A DNA stretch of 64,000 nt, taken from positions 8,558,968 to 8,622,967 of the forward strand of contig VZQC01005680.1 in NCBI GenBank assembly GCA_009823505.1, read 5' to 3'. This DNA is from Rhizomys pruinosus (taxonomy: Eukaryota; Chordata; Mammalia; Rodentia; Spalacidae). The position numbers were made by a program, and so were the translations under genes. Each line of letters opens with the position of its first letter. Within the stretch, counting starts at the first letter, position 1. The notes beneath the pieces were generated by a model that made no database searches, had not been told where the DNA came from, and saw only the letters and a program-made list of their open reading frames with translations. Shown here in pieces: positions 1 through 10,200 of this stretch.

Positions 1-159
1 GTTTGACTTAATCTAGTTAATCCAGTTGTCTTTGGCTAAATTGGCTTTTGTGGCTGTGGGGGCAGAGTTATACTCCCAGCTGGTATAAAAGGTAGGGTTG
101 TGTGAGTCTGGAGATCTGAGATTCCCAAGACCAGCTGAAGCACACCCCCCACCCCCCCA
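1..159. other. Unassigned 5' edge with TATA-like motif and C-run
   Basis: No coding signal is seen. A TATAAAAGG-like box lies near 84-92 and a C-rich run lies at 145-158, just before LINE-1 homology begins. It could be the end of an LTR cut by the window edge, but no partner copy is visible in the window to confirm that. Confidence 0.25.
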
Positions 160-930
160 AGCTCCCACCTCCGAATATTCCACCCTAATACAAGAGAATA
201 CACCTTCTACTCAGCACTCCATGGAACATTCTCCAAAACTGACCACATACTGGGACACAGAAGAAACCTCCACAAATACAAAAAGATTCAAATAATTTCA
301 TGCATTCTATCAGACCACAGTGCAATAAAGCTCAACATCAACACAGGGATAAGCCCTACTGCCTACAAGAACACATTGAGACTAAACAAACTCTTGAATA
401 ATGAATGGGTCAAGAAAGAGATAAAGAAAGAAATAAAAGCATTCCTGGAACTGAATGACAATGACAATACAACACAACAAAACCTATGGGAAACCTTAAA
501 AGCAGTCCTAAGAGGGAAGTTTATAGCCCTGGGTGCCTACATTAAAAAAACAGAAAGAGCACAAGTGAACGATCTGACACTGCAGCTAAAAGCGCTTGAG
601 AGGCAACAACAGATGAACGCTAAACGCAACAGACAGCAAGAAATAACCAAAATCAGAGTAGAAATCAATGAAATAGAAACAAAGAAAACAATACAAAAAA
701 AAATCAATGAATCCAAAAGTTGGTCCTTTGAAAGACTAAACAAGATAGAGAGATATCTAGCCCGGTTAACCAAAAGAAAGAAGGAACAACTCCAAATCAA
801 TACAATCCTTGATGAAAAGGGAAATATCACAACAGACAAGGAAAAGATCCAGAAAATCATATGGGAATACTTTCAAAAAAATTTCAAATACTTCAAAAAG
901 AATACTCTACCAAGTTTGAAAACCTAGAAG
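160..930 (+). pseudogene. LINE-1 ORF2: end of endonuclease and linker (broken)
   Basis: The region covers the last part of the apurinic-type endonuclease and the lysine-rich linker before the RT domain. The open stretch at 376-927 (183 codons) is rich in K, E and N, with heptad-like spacing typical of the LINE-1 ORF2 linker. The matching region of the LINE-1 at 28.2-28.9 kb is nearly parallel. In-frame stops and frame changes at both ends make it non-functional. The minus-strand ORF in the same place is a shadow. Confidence 0.85.
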
Positions 931-1104
931 AAATGGATGAATATCTGAAATACTGAGAATCACCAAAGCTCAACCAAGAAGAGATCCACAGCTTAAACAC
1001 ACCCATAATACATGAAGAAATTGAAGATATAATAAGAAACCTCCCAACTAAAAAAAAGCCCAGGCCCAGACGGTTTCACAGCAGAATTCTATGAAATATT
1101 TCTA

Positions 1105-1232
1105 TTTTTTTTTTGTCTTTTCGAGACAGGGTCTCCCTGTGGCCCCAGCTGTCCTGGAACTCACTCTGTAAACCAGGCTGACCTTGAACTCACAAAGATC
1201 CACCTGCTTCTGCCTCCCAAGTGCTAGGATTA
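1105..1232 (-). mobile_element. B1 SINE (antisense)
   Basis: A T-run at the low-coordinate end is followed by the antisense B1 body (GAGACAGGGTCTC near 1123, CCTTGAACTCACAAAGATCC near 1182). B1 is a 7SL-RNA-derived SINE moved by LINE-1 enzymes. This copy lacks the first bases of B1 (the pol III A-box end). It interrupts the ORF2 linker of LINE-1 copy A, so it is younger than that element. Confidence 0.9.
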
Positions 1233-1239
1233 AAAAAGA

Positions 1240-2430
1240 CTTACAACCATTATTACTGAAATTGTTAGAAGGATACAAACACAGGGAATTCTCCCAAATT
1301 CCTTCTATGAAGCCAGCATCATTCTATTACCAAAACCAGGCAAAGATAGAACTAAAAAGGAGAATTATAGACCCATCTCCCTAATGAACACAGATGCCAA
1401 AATTCTAAACAGGATACTAGCAAATCACATACAGACCCATATCAAGAAGATGATCCATCATGACCAAGTTGGATTCATACCAGAGATGCAGGGATAGTTC
1501 AACATATGAAAATCAATAAACACCATCAAACACATAAATGAAATGAAAGACAAAAACCACACCATCATCTCAATTTATGCTGAAAAAGCCTTTGACAAAA
1601 TCCAGCATCCCTTCATGTTTAACGTCCTAGAGGGAATTGGATTGGAGGAATCATTGCTCAATGTAATCAAAGCCATATACAGGAAACCCACAGCCAATAT
1701 CATCCTAAATGGGGAAAGGACAGAAACATTCCCCTTAAAGGTAGGAACTCAGCAACATTGCCCCCTGTCACCACTCCTCTTCAATATAGTACTTGAAACA
1801 CTTGCTAGAGCAATAAGGCAAGAAAAGGAAATTAAAGGAGTACTAATTGGAAAAGAGAAGGTCAAGCTATCCCTATTTGCTGATGATATGATTGTTTACT
1901 TAATGGATGCTAAAAACTCCACCAGAAAACTCCTAGAAACGATTAACAGCTTCAGCAAAGTGGCACAATACAAAATTAACATTAAAAAGTCAGTGGCCTT
2001 TCTTTACACCAACAACAAGCAACTGGAGAAAGAATTCAAGGAGACCTTCCTTCTCACAATAGCCTCAAAAACAATTAAATACCTAGGAACAAACCTAACC
2101 AAAGACTCCAAAGATCTCTACAACAAAAAAATTTTAAACCCTTGAAGAAAGAAATTGAAGAAGACATCAGAAGATGGAAAAACCTCCCATGCTCATGGAT
2201 TGGGAAAATTAACATTGTAAAAATGTCCATTCTACCAAAACTCTTGTATAGATTTAATGCAATACCAATCAAAATCCCCAAGAGTTTCTTCACAGGCTTG
2301 GAAAAAAAGTCCTTAAATTCATTTGGAAAAACAAAAGACCCTGAATAGCCAAAACAACCCTAAGCGAAAAAAGCTACACAGGGGGATCTCTATACCAGAC
2401 TTCAAACTATACTACAGGGCTATAGTCATC
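1240..2430 (+). pseudogene. LINE-1 ORF2 reverse transcriptase domain (broken)
   Basis: This is LINE-1 reverse transcriptase, the enzyme that copies the element's RNA at a nicked chromosomal target. The 200-codon open stretch at 1543-2145 contains [12 protein letters not shown] (palm motif A), the [11 protein letters not shown] block and the catalytic FADDM motif near 1877. The RT core is therefore recognisable and its key aspartates remain. Downstream the frame shifts near 2142 and continues as a 68-codon piece. Stops before 1543 break the link to the endonuclease. It stands alone with no promoter. Confidence 0.9.
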
Positions 2431-2440
2431 TGACAAAGCA

Positions 2441-3088
2441 TTGATTTCCAGAATATATAAACTACTCAAAAAACAAAGAAGAAAGAAAACAAATGACCCA
2501 CTCAATAGATGGAGAAAAGAGCTCAACAGAGACTTCACAAGTGAGGAATTAGAGATGGCTGAGAAACACCTTAAGAAGTGCTCAACATTACTAATCATTA
2601 AGGAAATGCAAACCAAAACCACTCTAAGATATCATCTTACTCCAATAAGACTGGCTAGGATCAAGAAAACAAATGATACCAAGTGCTGGAGAGGTTGTGG
2701 GGAAAGGGGAACACTCATCCACTGCTGGTGGGAATGTAAACTCGTACAGCCACTATGGAAAGCAGTGTGGAGAACCCTTGGAAGACTTGGAATGAACTTG
2801 CCACCCGACCCAGCCATACCACTCCTAGGCATGTACCCTCAAGACTCACCCCACCGCAGAGATACATGCACGGCCATGTTTATTTCAGCTCTCTTCACAA
2901 TAGCAAGGAGCTGGAACCAACCCAAATGCCCCTCAACTGATGAGTGGATAGAGAAAATGTGGTACATCTACACAATGGAGTTCTATGCAGCAGTAAAGAA
3001 AGATGACATCATGAGCTTTGCAGGAAAATGGCTGGAGCTAGAGGACATCATGCTGAGTGAAGTAACACAGTCCCAGAAAAACAAATGA
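2441..3088 (+). pseudogene. LINE-1 ORF2 C-terminal cysteine-rich domain
   Basis: An open stretch of 215 codons encodes the C-terminal end of ORF2. The putative zinc-knuckle cysteines and histidine (CWRGCGERGTLIHCWWEC) lie near residues 83-100. The conserved STDEWIEKMWYIYTMEFY block follows, and the natural ORF2 end is near 3086. The N-terminal edge joins a deletion point near 2430 where RT-end sequence abuts SRIYKLLKKQ sequence. The domain is thought to bind element RNA. This copy is a disconnected remnant. Confidence 0.85.
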
Positions 3089-3402
3089 CAAATGGTATCC
3101 CTCATCTGTGGATGCTAGTGCCGATTACCTAGTTGTGAATATTTCTTGTGCATGGCCCTTTGAGCTTTTGTCCAAGCAGTTGGGAATGATGCATATTGGA
3201 AACAGCAACAACAACAGAAAGGACTGCATCAAAGAACTGAGTGAAACAGTGAACTTTTGCTCAAAACAGTCAACTTCCACATGGAGAATATTGACAAAGT
3301 CTGAGAAAGAGATGAAAAGCATGTTTGGCAGAATGAGCTGCTGGTGGGGGGTCTAAATTTCACAAAAAAAATTAAATAAATAAATACAAAAAATAAAAGC
3401 CT

Positions 3403-3514
3403 ATTTTGCTGACTATACCAAGGCCTCCATTCTAGACAAAAGGGGGAGCTGCCACCCATACTACAGGGTTAAAAACATACAGTTTATTCCCAGAGGTCAT
3501 AATTTTGATGCATA
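3403..3514. other. Short unassigned spacer
   Basis: It lies between the A-rich tail of LINE-1 copy A and another LINE-1 3' UTR fragment. I see no coding or repeat signature. Confidence 0.3.
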
Positions 3515-3672
3515 GGTGATGATTATATAGGCATTTGTTGGAGCAATATAAAGGGGAGGGAAAAACAACAACATAAAGACTGGATTATGATATGGTTGAA
3601 CTCTGCCCCAAACAACAAGCTTCTGCAGGGAAAAACTTTGGAAAGACTGAGAGAAAGATGCAAGACATGTAT
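3515..3672 (+). mobile_element. LINE-1 3' UTR fragment
   Basis: It resembles the distal LINE-1 3' UTR seen in antisense at 48.2-48.5 kb and 63.74-63.84 kb, including the CTTCTGCAG and GACTGAGAGAAAGATG blocks. It stops at 3672, where the retroviral LTR begins, so the LTR probably landed in it. Confidence 0.6.
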
Positions 3673-4049
3673 GGAAATAAAGCTGCAGGAAGACTGTGTA
3701 GGGATCAGGATAAACATGTTTTTTAAATAACTGTTGCAGGTGGTCAGTGCAAAAGCCAGATAAGCATGTTTTCTACATAACCCAACAATCCCAGGAGCTA
3801 TATGTTTTCGACAAGCCCACAATTCCAGGAGATATACCCTGAATCCTGTCCCCCTTCACCCCTGCCCTCAGGGCTCTTACAACCCTGCCAAAAAGAGTTC
3901 CTGTAAGGAGTCTCAGGGCTCTTCCCAGTCCTGCTGTGCCAGGTATGGGGACAGCCTGGGCTTGAGCTTGCTGATTAAAAGATTTTCTGCCTTTGCATCA
4001 GTGTCGTGTCTCCTGGTGGTCTGTGAGGGTCTTGGATTCAGGGCATACA
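3673..4049 (+). repeat. 5' LTR of the class I ERV
   Basis: The right boundary is set by the PBS that follows at 4053 and by a terminal CA. The left boundary at TGG (3673) is inferred from where LINE-1 homology stops. An ATTAAA polyadenylation signal lies at 3974-3979, shortly before a T-rich stretch that may carry the poly(A) site. The LTR would have supplied promoter and 3'-end formation. The exact start is uncertain because no second LTR is available for comparison. Confidence 0.65.
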
Positions 4050-4052
4050 TGT

Positions 4053-4070
4053 TGGGGGCTCTCTGGAATC
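4053..4070 (+). promoter_or_regulatory. Primer-binding site, tRNA-Pro type (degenerate)
   Basis: TGGGGGCTCTCTGGAAT directly follows the LTR. It differs in a few positions from the proline tRNA-complementary PBS used by many gammaretroviruses. It marks where minus-strand DNA synthesis would have started. Confidence 0.75.
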
Positions 4071-4482
4071 CCCCAGACCCCCAGGACCTATGACCTGGAG
4101 AGTCTAAGCAGGCCAGTAAGCGTCTTTGTCCTGTGTCCTGTCTGTCTCTACACTCCATCCTCTGTTGTTTTTTTGTTCACAACTTTACCCTAGGTGTCTG
4201 TTTCAGCACTCAGTTTGAACCTATAGTGGACACACTGGGGAGTTCAGACTGCAGGCCTGCGTGGGGGCACCCCCAGGCCAGGGATGGGTGAGATTCCCGC
4301 CCATCAGGTTAGGGCAGGAGAGATTCCCATCCCTCAGGTTTTCTCGCAAAAGGGCAGAAGCGAGGACTTCTGCAGTCTCCTTGTCTGTCCTGATTACTTT
4401 CGTTTCCCCCAGTGCCTTCACCCTGCTCCAAGTGCTTGGTTTTTCATTCTGTGTGAGTCTAGGACCAAACAGCAAGCATGTG
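4071..4482 (+). other. ERV leader (untranslated) region
   Basis: This noncoding leader lies between PBS and gag. It carries an imperfect direct repeat near 4285-4345 around GAGATTCCC(G/A)CCC-TCAGGTT. Packaging signals would normally lie here, but none can be assigned by eye. Confidence 0.5.
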
Positions 4483-5005
4483 CTGCTATTTCTTTTTTTT
4501 TTAATTGATGATTTGTGTATTTCATACATCATTTTCCAATTCAGTTCAAGCATATATCTCCTTCCCTTCCCCCCACCCCACCCCTACCCATCCCAGATCA
4601 TGCATTCTGCCGTAAGTTTTCTGCATCTTTCTCTGCTTTTTTGTTTTGTTTTGTTTTCATTTTTTTTTAACAATAAGTGATAATTTGTGAGTACAAGCAT
4701 CCTTCATGTAAAACCAATTTGCAAGCAGTTGTGCCCAAACCCACACAGCTCATGGGTCCCACCATCCAGCGGGGGGGGGGGCTTGTATGTTCAATCAAGT
4801 TGATCAAATGAGTGTCCAGTCTATATTGTTGTAGTTTCACCATTCACCCCAATCACAGCCCTTACATTCTACCATGCCCCCTCTTCCGCAGATTGTTCCC
4901 TAGGCTTAGAAAAGGGGCACAGGTGGATGAGAAGCAAAACAGTCTACTTTCTCTGGAGCTGTTGTCTTGGTCTCTAGTCATCCCTGTGTGCTTTAGTCTG
5001 CCTGG
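4483..5005 (-). mobile_element. LINE-1 3' end (antisense) inside the ERV leader
   Basis: Reversed, this matches the distal 3' UTR at 34.9-35.4 kb. Shared blocks include the GGCAGAATGCATGATCTGGGA-like stretch, the G-rich tract, AACAGCTCCAGAGAAAGTAG and the ACTTGATTGAACA-like run. The T-rich low-coordinate end is the element's A-rich tail. It sits just before the gag start and is younger than the provirus. Confidence 0.7.
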
Positions 5006-5042
5006 GTGCGTTTGTGACTAAACTCTGACAGACGCAGACAAT

Positions 5043-5650
5043 ATGGGACAGACTACCTCTACCCCCCTTGAACTAGTTCTCCTCCATTTAAGGATGTGAA
5101 GAAGCGAGCCCAGGACATGTCAGAGGATGTTAGAAAAGGAAAGGTGGCTGGCTTTTGTAGAGAGGAGTGGCCCTCATTTGGGGTCGGTTGGCTCTTTTCA
5201 TTTTCCTTTGATTGCTCAGGTGGAGGATGAGATCTGTCAGCAGCGGCACGGGAGCCCAGATCAGATTACTTACCTTATGGTCTGGAAGACTTTGGTCACC
5301 AGACCCTTTCTCTGGATCAACCTGTTTCTCCCACCACCTCCCGCTTGTAGCCCCACCACTACCCCCCCTCATTTTCTTCCCCTTTAGCTCCTCCTCAACC
5401 TCTTGCCTCAGAGGAGCCTGAGACCTTGATCTTGACTGTTAGAGATTGGGACCCTCCTAAGGCCCCCTCCCTGTCAACACCCCTCTACCTTGTCTTGAAG
5501 GACAGTACCCCAGAGGAGATCCTCTTTCCACCCCCTCTCTACAGGCCTGCAGTGCCCAGGCAAGACTCCTGGGAAGCAACCCCAACTGTCCCTGCCTCTC
5601 ATAGCTGAGACAGATCTGCAGGGGGAACCCACAGATCTGGAGAATCACCC
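5043..5650 (+). pseudogene. gag: Class I ERV gag: matrix and proline-rich linker
   Basis: Gag builds the virion core. The start at 5043 reads MGQT, a glycine-2 myristoylation signal typical of gammaretroviral matrix. A frameshift within about 50 bases breaks the frame, and matrix-like sequence (EEWPSFGVGW) continues in another phase. A proline-rich stretch at 5320-5600 contains PPPLY, which fits a PPxY late-budding motif. Stops and phase changes are frequent. The start was chosen because it follows the leader and carries the myristoylation signal. Confidence 0.8.
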
Positions 5651-5651
5651 T

Positions 5652-6280
5652 GTGGCTGATTGGACTATTCTGCCCCTACAGGTGGCAGGACCCGTTGATC
5701 AAGCTGGGATCCAACCCCATCATTACTGGCCCTTCACAACCTCTGATTTGTACAACTGGAGGACACAGAATGCCCGGTTCTCCAAGAACAATAGGGACCT
5801 TACTGATCTGTTAGATATTGTTCTTTTTATCCACCAGCCCAACTGTGCTGAGTGCCAGAAGCTGTTACAGGTCCTTTTCTCCACAGAGGAGCAAGAGAGA
5901 ATCATCCTGGAGGCCTGGAACAATGTTCCAGAGGACAATGGGACCCGAACCAGAAACCCCGCCCTCATAGATGAGGGATTCCCCCTTAAGAGACCAACAT
6001 GGGACTATGATATAGCAGAAGATAAGGGGCAGCTGCAGGGTTACCACCGGCTCTGATGGCAGGTCTCAAGGGGGCTGCCCTGCAGCCCACCAATTTGGCC
6101 AAAGTGTATGACATTAGACATATGCTTGACAAAAGTCCGGCTAGTTTTCTTGAATGTATAGTAGAAGCCTTCTGGGGGTATACTTATATAGATCCAGGGC
6201 AGGAGAAAAACTCAGGGATGGTAGCCTTGGCCTTTATTAATCAATCAGCACCAGATATTAGACAGAAACTGCAGAGGTAA
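5652..6280 (+). pseudogene. gag: Class I ERV gag: capsid
   Basis: The region encodes the capsid of a gammaretrovirus-like gag. The open piece at 5652-6056 shows a YWPFTTSDLYNW block near residue 25, characteristic of this capsid family, and ERPTWDYD-like sequence near its end. A second piece at 6056-6280 in another frame carries the FLECIVEAFWGYT segment, corresponding to the major homology region. A one-phase jump near 6055 separates them. Matrix lies upstream and nucleocapsid downstream, in normal order. Confidence 0.85.
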
Positions 6281-6299
6281 AACAGGCTAGGAGAGAAGT

Positions 6300-6610
6300 C
6301 TTTGCAAGACCTGGGGGAAATCACAGAGGTCTACAATGGCTTGGACACCATGGAGGAAAAGCAACTAAAGACGGGAAGGCGCAGAACCATGACCTTGCCA
6401 AGGTGTTACTGTCCAGCAGCATCCCTGATTATCAGGAAAGGCTGCGTCAGCTATGAGATATTGCTGGAGAAGAAAATAGGAGCAGTCAGAAGCCCCCATT
6501 GGGCAAGAACCAATGTGCCTATTGCAAGGAGGAAGGACACTGGGCCAGAGAGTGCCCTAAGAAAAAGTCTCAGGCCAAGGTTCTGGTTACAGAAGAGGAG
6601 GACTGAGGGG
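6300..6610 (+). pseudogene. gag: Class I ERV gag: nucleocapsid with one zinc knuckle
   Basis: A single CCHC zinc knuckle is encoded at 6514-6554 ([14 protein letters not shown], spacing C-x2-C-x4-H-x4-C). One knuckle, rather than two, is the gammaretroviral pattern. Nucleocapsid binds genomic RNA. The upstream part reads in a different phase, so this is a remnant. The knuckle residues are all kept. Confidence 0.85.
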
Positions 6611-6639
6611 GTCAGGTTTCGGACCCCCTTCCCTTAGCC

Positions 6640-6960
6640 CAGGGTAACACTCAAAGTGGAGGGGCAACCCATGAGATTTCATGTTGATACTGGTGCACAA
6701 CATTCTGTGCTTACTAGAGCTGATGGACCTATGACTTCAAAGAAAACTTGGGTTCAAGAGGCAACAGGGGCTAGACACCGCTCATGGACTACTAAGTGGA
6801 CAGTGGACTTGAGAACAGGACAAGTGACTCATTACTTTATGGTACTGCCAGAATAACCCTATCCACTGTTAGATAGGGATTTATTAGCTAAAATGAGAGC
6901 CCAGATTCATTTTGACCAAAAAGGGGCCACATCCTAGACCATACAAGCAAGCCCATCCAG
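6640..6960 (+). pseudogene. pro: Class I ERV protease
   Basis: This is a retroviral aspartic protease remnant, which would process gag-pol. The open piece at 6656-6856 has VDTGAQHSVLT with the catalytic DTG at about 6685. The frame ends at 6856, but related sequence continues to about 6950. It is shorter than a full protease domain and lies directly upstream of RT, as expected. Confidence 0.82.
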
Positions 6961-8210
6961 GTTCTGACTTTGATTGGCTCCTCAGAGACTGAATACAGCC
7001 TCCATGAACCCCCTATCACTAATAGGGATGACATGCAACAATGACTAAAAGACTACCCTTTGGCCTGGACTAAGACTGGAGGGATAGGTTTGGCTAAACA
7101 CAGGACTCTGGTGTATGTGGAATTCAAACCCAAAGTGGGTCCTGCCTGAGTAAGGCAGTACCCTATGCCACTAGAGGCCAGGCGAAGAATAACCCTCACA
7201 TCTGTAAGCTCCTGACTGAAGGGATACTGAGGCCATGTCAGTCAGCCTGGAAAACCCCGCTGCTGCCAGTCAGGAAGCCCAACTCATCAGACTACCAACC
7301 AGTTCAGGACTTGAGGTAAGTAAAGAAGAGAGTGACAGACATATATCCGACTGTCCCCAACCTGTATACTCTCTTGATTATGCTAAGCCCAACCCATACT
7401 TGGTACTCAGTGCTGGACTTGAAGGATGCCTTCTTCAGCCTCCCTTTGGCCCCCAGAAGTCAGGAGTACTTCGCCTTTGAGTGGTCAGACCTGGATGAGG
7501 GGATATGTGGACAGTTGACCTGGACTAGATTGCCCCAGGGGTTCAAGAACTCTCCAACCATCTTTGGTGAGGCCCTGCATGAGGACCCGAGTGGGTTCTG
7601 GATGGAACACCCAGACATCACTCTCCTCCAATACATGGATGACTACCTGATCACAGCTGCCTCCAAGCCTGCGTGTGCTAGAGCGATGGGGAGCTTGCTA
7701 CAGATCTTGGAGGACCTAGGATATCGGGCCTCCACCAAGAAGGTGCAACTCTGCAGGACGGAGGTAACGTACCTGGGGTATATCCTAAGAGAGGGTCAAC
7801 GCTGGCTATTGGCTGCTATGAAGGAGACTGTCTTCAATATCCACTGCCCAAAGACCCCGTGACAGGTGAGAGAATTCTTGGGGGTAGCTGGGTATTGCAG
7901 ACTGTGGATCCCTGAGTTTGCAGAACTAGCACGGCCCCTATATGCCAACATCAAGGAGACTGAAAGTTTCTCATGGACTGAGGAACATCAATCGGCCTTA
8001 GATAAAATCAAGGAGGCCTTAGTGTCTGCTCCAGCCTTAGGGCTACTGGACATTACTAAGCCATTCCAGCTGTTCATGGATGAGCACAAAGGGGTTGCCA
8101 AAGGGGTCTTGGTGCAAACTTTTGTACTGTGGAAGAGACCAGTGGCATGTCTATCAAAGAGACTGGACTCCGTGTGGCATCAGGTTGGCTCCCATGTCTG
8201 TGGATAGTAG
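6961..8210 (+). pseudogene. pol: Class I ERV reverse transcriptase
   Basis: This remnant polymerase would copy viral RNA into DNA. The largest open piece (7332-7862, 176 codons) contains the [13 protein letters not shown] palm block, [12 protein letters not shown], and the catalytic YMDD at 7632-7643. The thumb and connection parts continue at 7866-8207 ([25 protein letters not shown]) after a stop. The N-terminal fingers before 7235 are broken. All catalytic aspartates visible here remain, but stops and frameshifts prevent a full product. Confidence 0.88.
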
Positions 8211-8399
8211 TGGCCATGGCATTGTTAGTAAAAGATGCTGATTGGAGGAGAATTTGGTAATAACCAGCCTGCATGCCATCAAAGGAGTCTGCAAGCAGCC
8301 ACCCGACCGATGGCTCAGTAACACCCAAGTGACCCACTTCCAATCTTTATTAATGAACCCTGGACAAATAAAGTTTCAGTCACCAATTCATTCCATGAA

Positions 8400-9066
8400 T
8401 CCGGCGACACTTCTACCTAACCCAGATATGGACCTGCAGTTGCATGACTGCAAAGGACATCCTGGCCCAAGTTCACAGTATAAGGCCTGACCTACAAGAT
8501 GAGATCATTGCCAAGGCTGACCAAACTTGGTATACAGACAGGAGCAGTTTTGTGCAGAACGGTGTGTGGAAAGCAGGGGCAACAGTAACCATAGCCACCC
8601 ATCTGGTCATTAGCCCTACCCCTGGGACCTCAGCACAAAGAGCTGAACTAATTGCATTGACTCAGGCATTGATTATGGGGAAATATCAAATTGTTAATAT
8701 ATCCACTGACAGTTGGTATGCCTTTGCTACTGCTCATGTGTATGGGGCAATATATCAGGAAAGGGGGCTGCTTACATCAGAAGGAAAGGCAATTAAGAAA
8801 AAGGAGATCTTAAACCTCCTGTGTGCAGTATGGCTTCCCTGCCAGGTGGCACTCATTCATTGTCCAGGCCACCAAAAAGAAGACCAATCCCCCACCGCAG
8901 AGGGGAATTGCCTAGCCGACAAGGCAGCCAGAGAAGCAGCCGAGAGGATTCTTGATACCCAGGTTCTAACACTAAACCTACCCAAGCTGCCAGACCCAAC
9001 ACTGCCTGACAATCCATCCTACACTGAGGAGGACTGCAAGTGGGCTGAGAACTTGCCCCTAAGCTA
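8400..9066 (+). pseudogene. pol: Class I ERV RNase H
   Basis: An open stretch at 8444-9067 covers the RNase H domain, which degrades RNA in RNA-DNA hybrids. Catalytic acidic positions are visible: YTD near residue 30, AELIA near 68, STDSW near 88 and NCLADKAA near 157. Two positions next to catalytic residues are altered (TDR in place of the common TDG, and SW in place of SR). The region before 8440 that joins it to RT is broken. Confidence 0.85.
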
Positions 9067-9613
9067 GTTTTCTGAAGGATGGTGGTACACAGCAGATGGG
9101 AAGCTAGTACTTCCCACACCCCTGGACAAGAGACTGATTTTCAAAATCCATTGGGCTACACATATGGGGAGCAGAAGGTTGAGGGATGCAGTATGCAGCT
9201 CTAGGATGACTTTTAGAAATGCAGAGCAGGTCATTGAAGAAACCATCAGGGCCTGTAAAGTGTATCAATTAATCAATGCACAAAGTAGAGACAAAAGTAT
9301 GGGATCCTAGGAGTGTGGTACACACCCCGAGGCTTACTATGAAGTGGACTTCACAGAAATAAAATCTGGTAAATATGGGTATAAATATCTTCTAGTTTTT
9401 ATAGACATTTTTTTCAGGGTGAACTGAAGCATTCCCTATGAAAACAGAGACAGCTAAAATAGTGGCAAAGAAGCTTCTTGAAGAAATTCTACCCAGGTAT
9501 GGCTTCCCCATCCTAATCAGGTCCGATAATGGACCTGCCTTTGTTGCCCAGGTAAGTCAGGACATAGCTAAGTTCATTGTGGCAGATTGGAAGCTGCATT
9601 GTGCTTACCACCC
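9067..9613 (+). pseudogene. pol: Class I ERV integrase, cut by ERVL insertion
   Basis: Integrase inserts viral DNA into host chromosomes. The zinc-binding N-terminal part is recognisable around 9120-9290. The catalytic core starts with a VDFTEIK-like first aspartate near 9345, and the second aspartate is in IRSDNGPAFV near 9522. The sequence stops at 9613 just past an HCAYHP segment, before the third catalytic residue, where the ERVL LTR begins. The 3' half was not found in the window. Confidence 0.85.
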
Positions 9614-10071
9614 TGTGATGGTTAATCCTGGGTGTCAACTTGACTGGACTAAGGAACAAATAAGAGAAAAAGGATCTTCAGATTGGACCACCTCAACACG
9701 ATGGCCCACCCCAAATGTGGGTATTACCTTCTGCTGGCAGGCAGTATTAAAGGCCATGCCAGAGGGATCTAGTTCCTTTTCCCTGTGGCTTGCCTCTCTC
9801 TCACTGGTGAGTTTGTCTTGCTGCTGTGATCAACCCTACAGATCCCAGCATGTACTGAGACTGGCATATCTCCTGGAATCCATCGGGCCTTCAGCAACAG
9901 ATTGGGACTACTGAGACATCCAGCCTTGCGGACTGAGCAGTTCCCTGGATTCCCAGCCTCTCCAGTTCGGCGCTACTGTTGAGCTCCGTCACGTGAGCAA
10001 ATCAATAAATTGTATATAGCTATGTATTTGTCCTGTTGCTTCTGTTTCTTTAGAGAACCCTGACTAATACA
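9614..10071 (+). repeat. 5' LTR of the ERVL element
   Basis: The LTR begins TGTGATGGTTAATCCTGGGT, a hallmark start of class III LTRs, and ends CTGACTAATACA, giving 458 bp bounded by TG and CA. An AATAAA lies at 10004-10009. It directly abuts integrase sequence of the older ERV. Confidence 0.88.
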
Positions 10072-10076
10072 GATTT

Positions 10077-10094
10077 TGGTACCAGGAGTGGTTC
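10077..10094 (+). promoter_or_regulatory. ERVL primer-binding site
   Basis: TGGTACCAGGAGTGGTTC lies five bases after the LTR. It resembles the leucine-tRNA-type PBS of ERVL elements with several changes. Confidence 0.6.
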
Positions 10095-10200
10095 TAGAGA
10101 AACAGAATTGAAAGGATGAATTTCTTTAGTGGGCTTGGTAGTTTCTGGACCCAGCTCTCCAACCCAATGAAGCCCAGTTACTGAAGGCTCTCCTGGTGGC

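Larger units (their letters stand above)
160..3402 (+). mobile_element. LINE-1, 5'-truncated, internally deleted (copy A)
   Basis: This is a non-LTR retrotransposon fragment. It starts inside the ORF2 endonuclease domain and runs through the linker, reverse transcriptase and C-terminal cysteine-rich domain to a short 3' UTR and an A-rich tail at 3361-3402. ORF1 and the 5' UTR are missing, as expected for 5' truncation during target-primed reverse transcription. It is broken by stops and a B1 insertion. About 0.5 kb is also missing near 2430 when compared with the LINE-1 at 30.2-30.7 kb. The 3' UTR is only about 0.27 kb, much shorter than in the 35.4-37.5 kb copy. Confidence 0.92.
3673..9613 (+). 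mobile_element. Gammaretrovirus-like (class I) ERV, 5' LTR to integrase
   Basis: This provirus remnant keeps the order LTR, tRNA-Pro-type PBS, leader, gag, pro and pol. Every frame is broken by stops or frameshifts. It ends inside integrase at 9613, where an ERVL LTR begins. No envelope gene and no 3' LTR are present in the window; they were lost or displaced by later insertions. A LINE-1 3' end has inserted on the minus strand in the leader. It is too decayed to make protein. Confidence 0.88.

Noticed and set aside
537..860. 107-codon minus-strand ORF with hydrophobic residues
   Set aside because: It is the reverse of the lysine-rich LINE-1 linker; the A-rich sense strand produces leucine/phenylalanine/serine-rich shadows.
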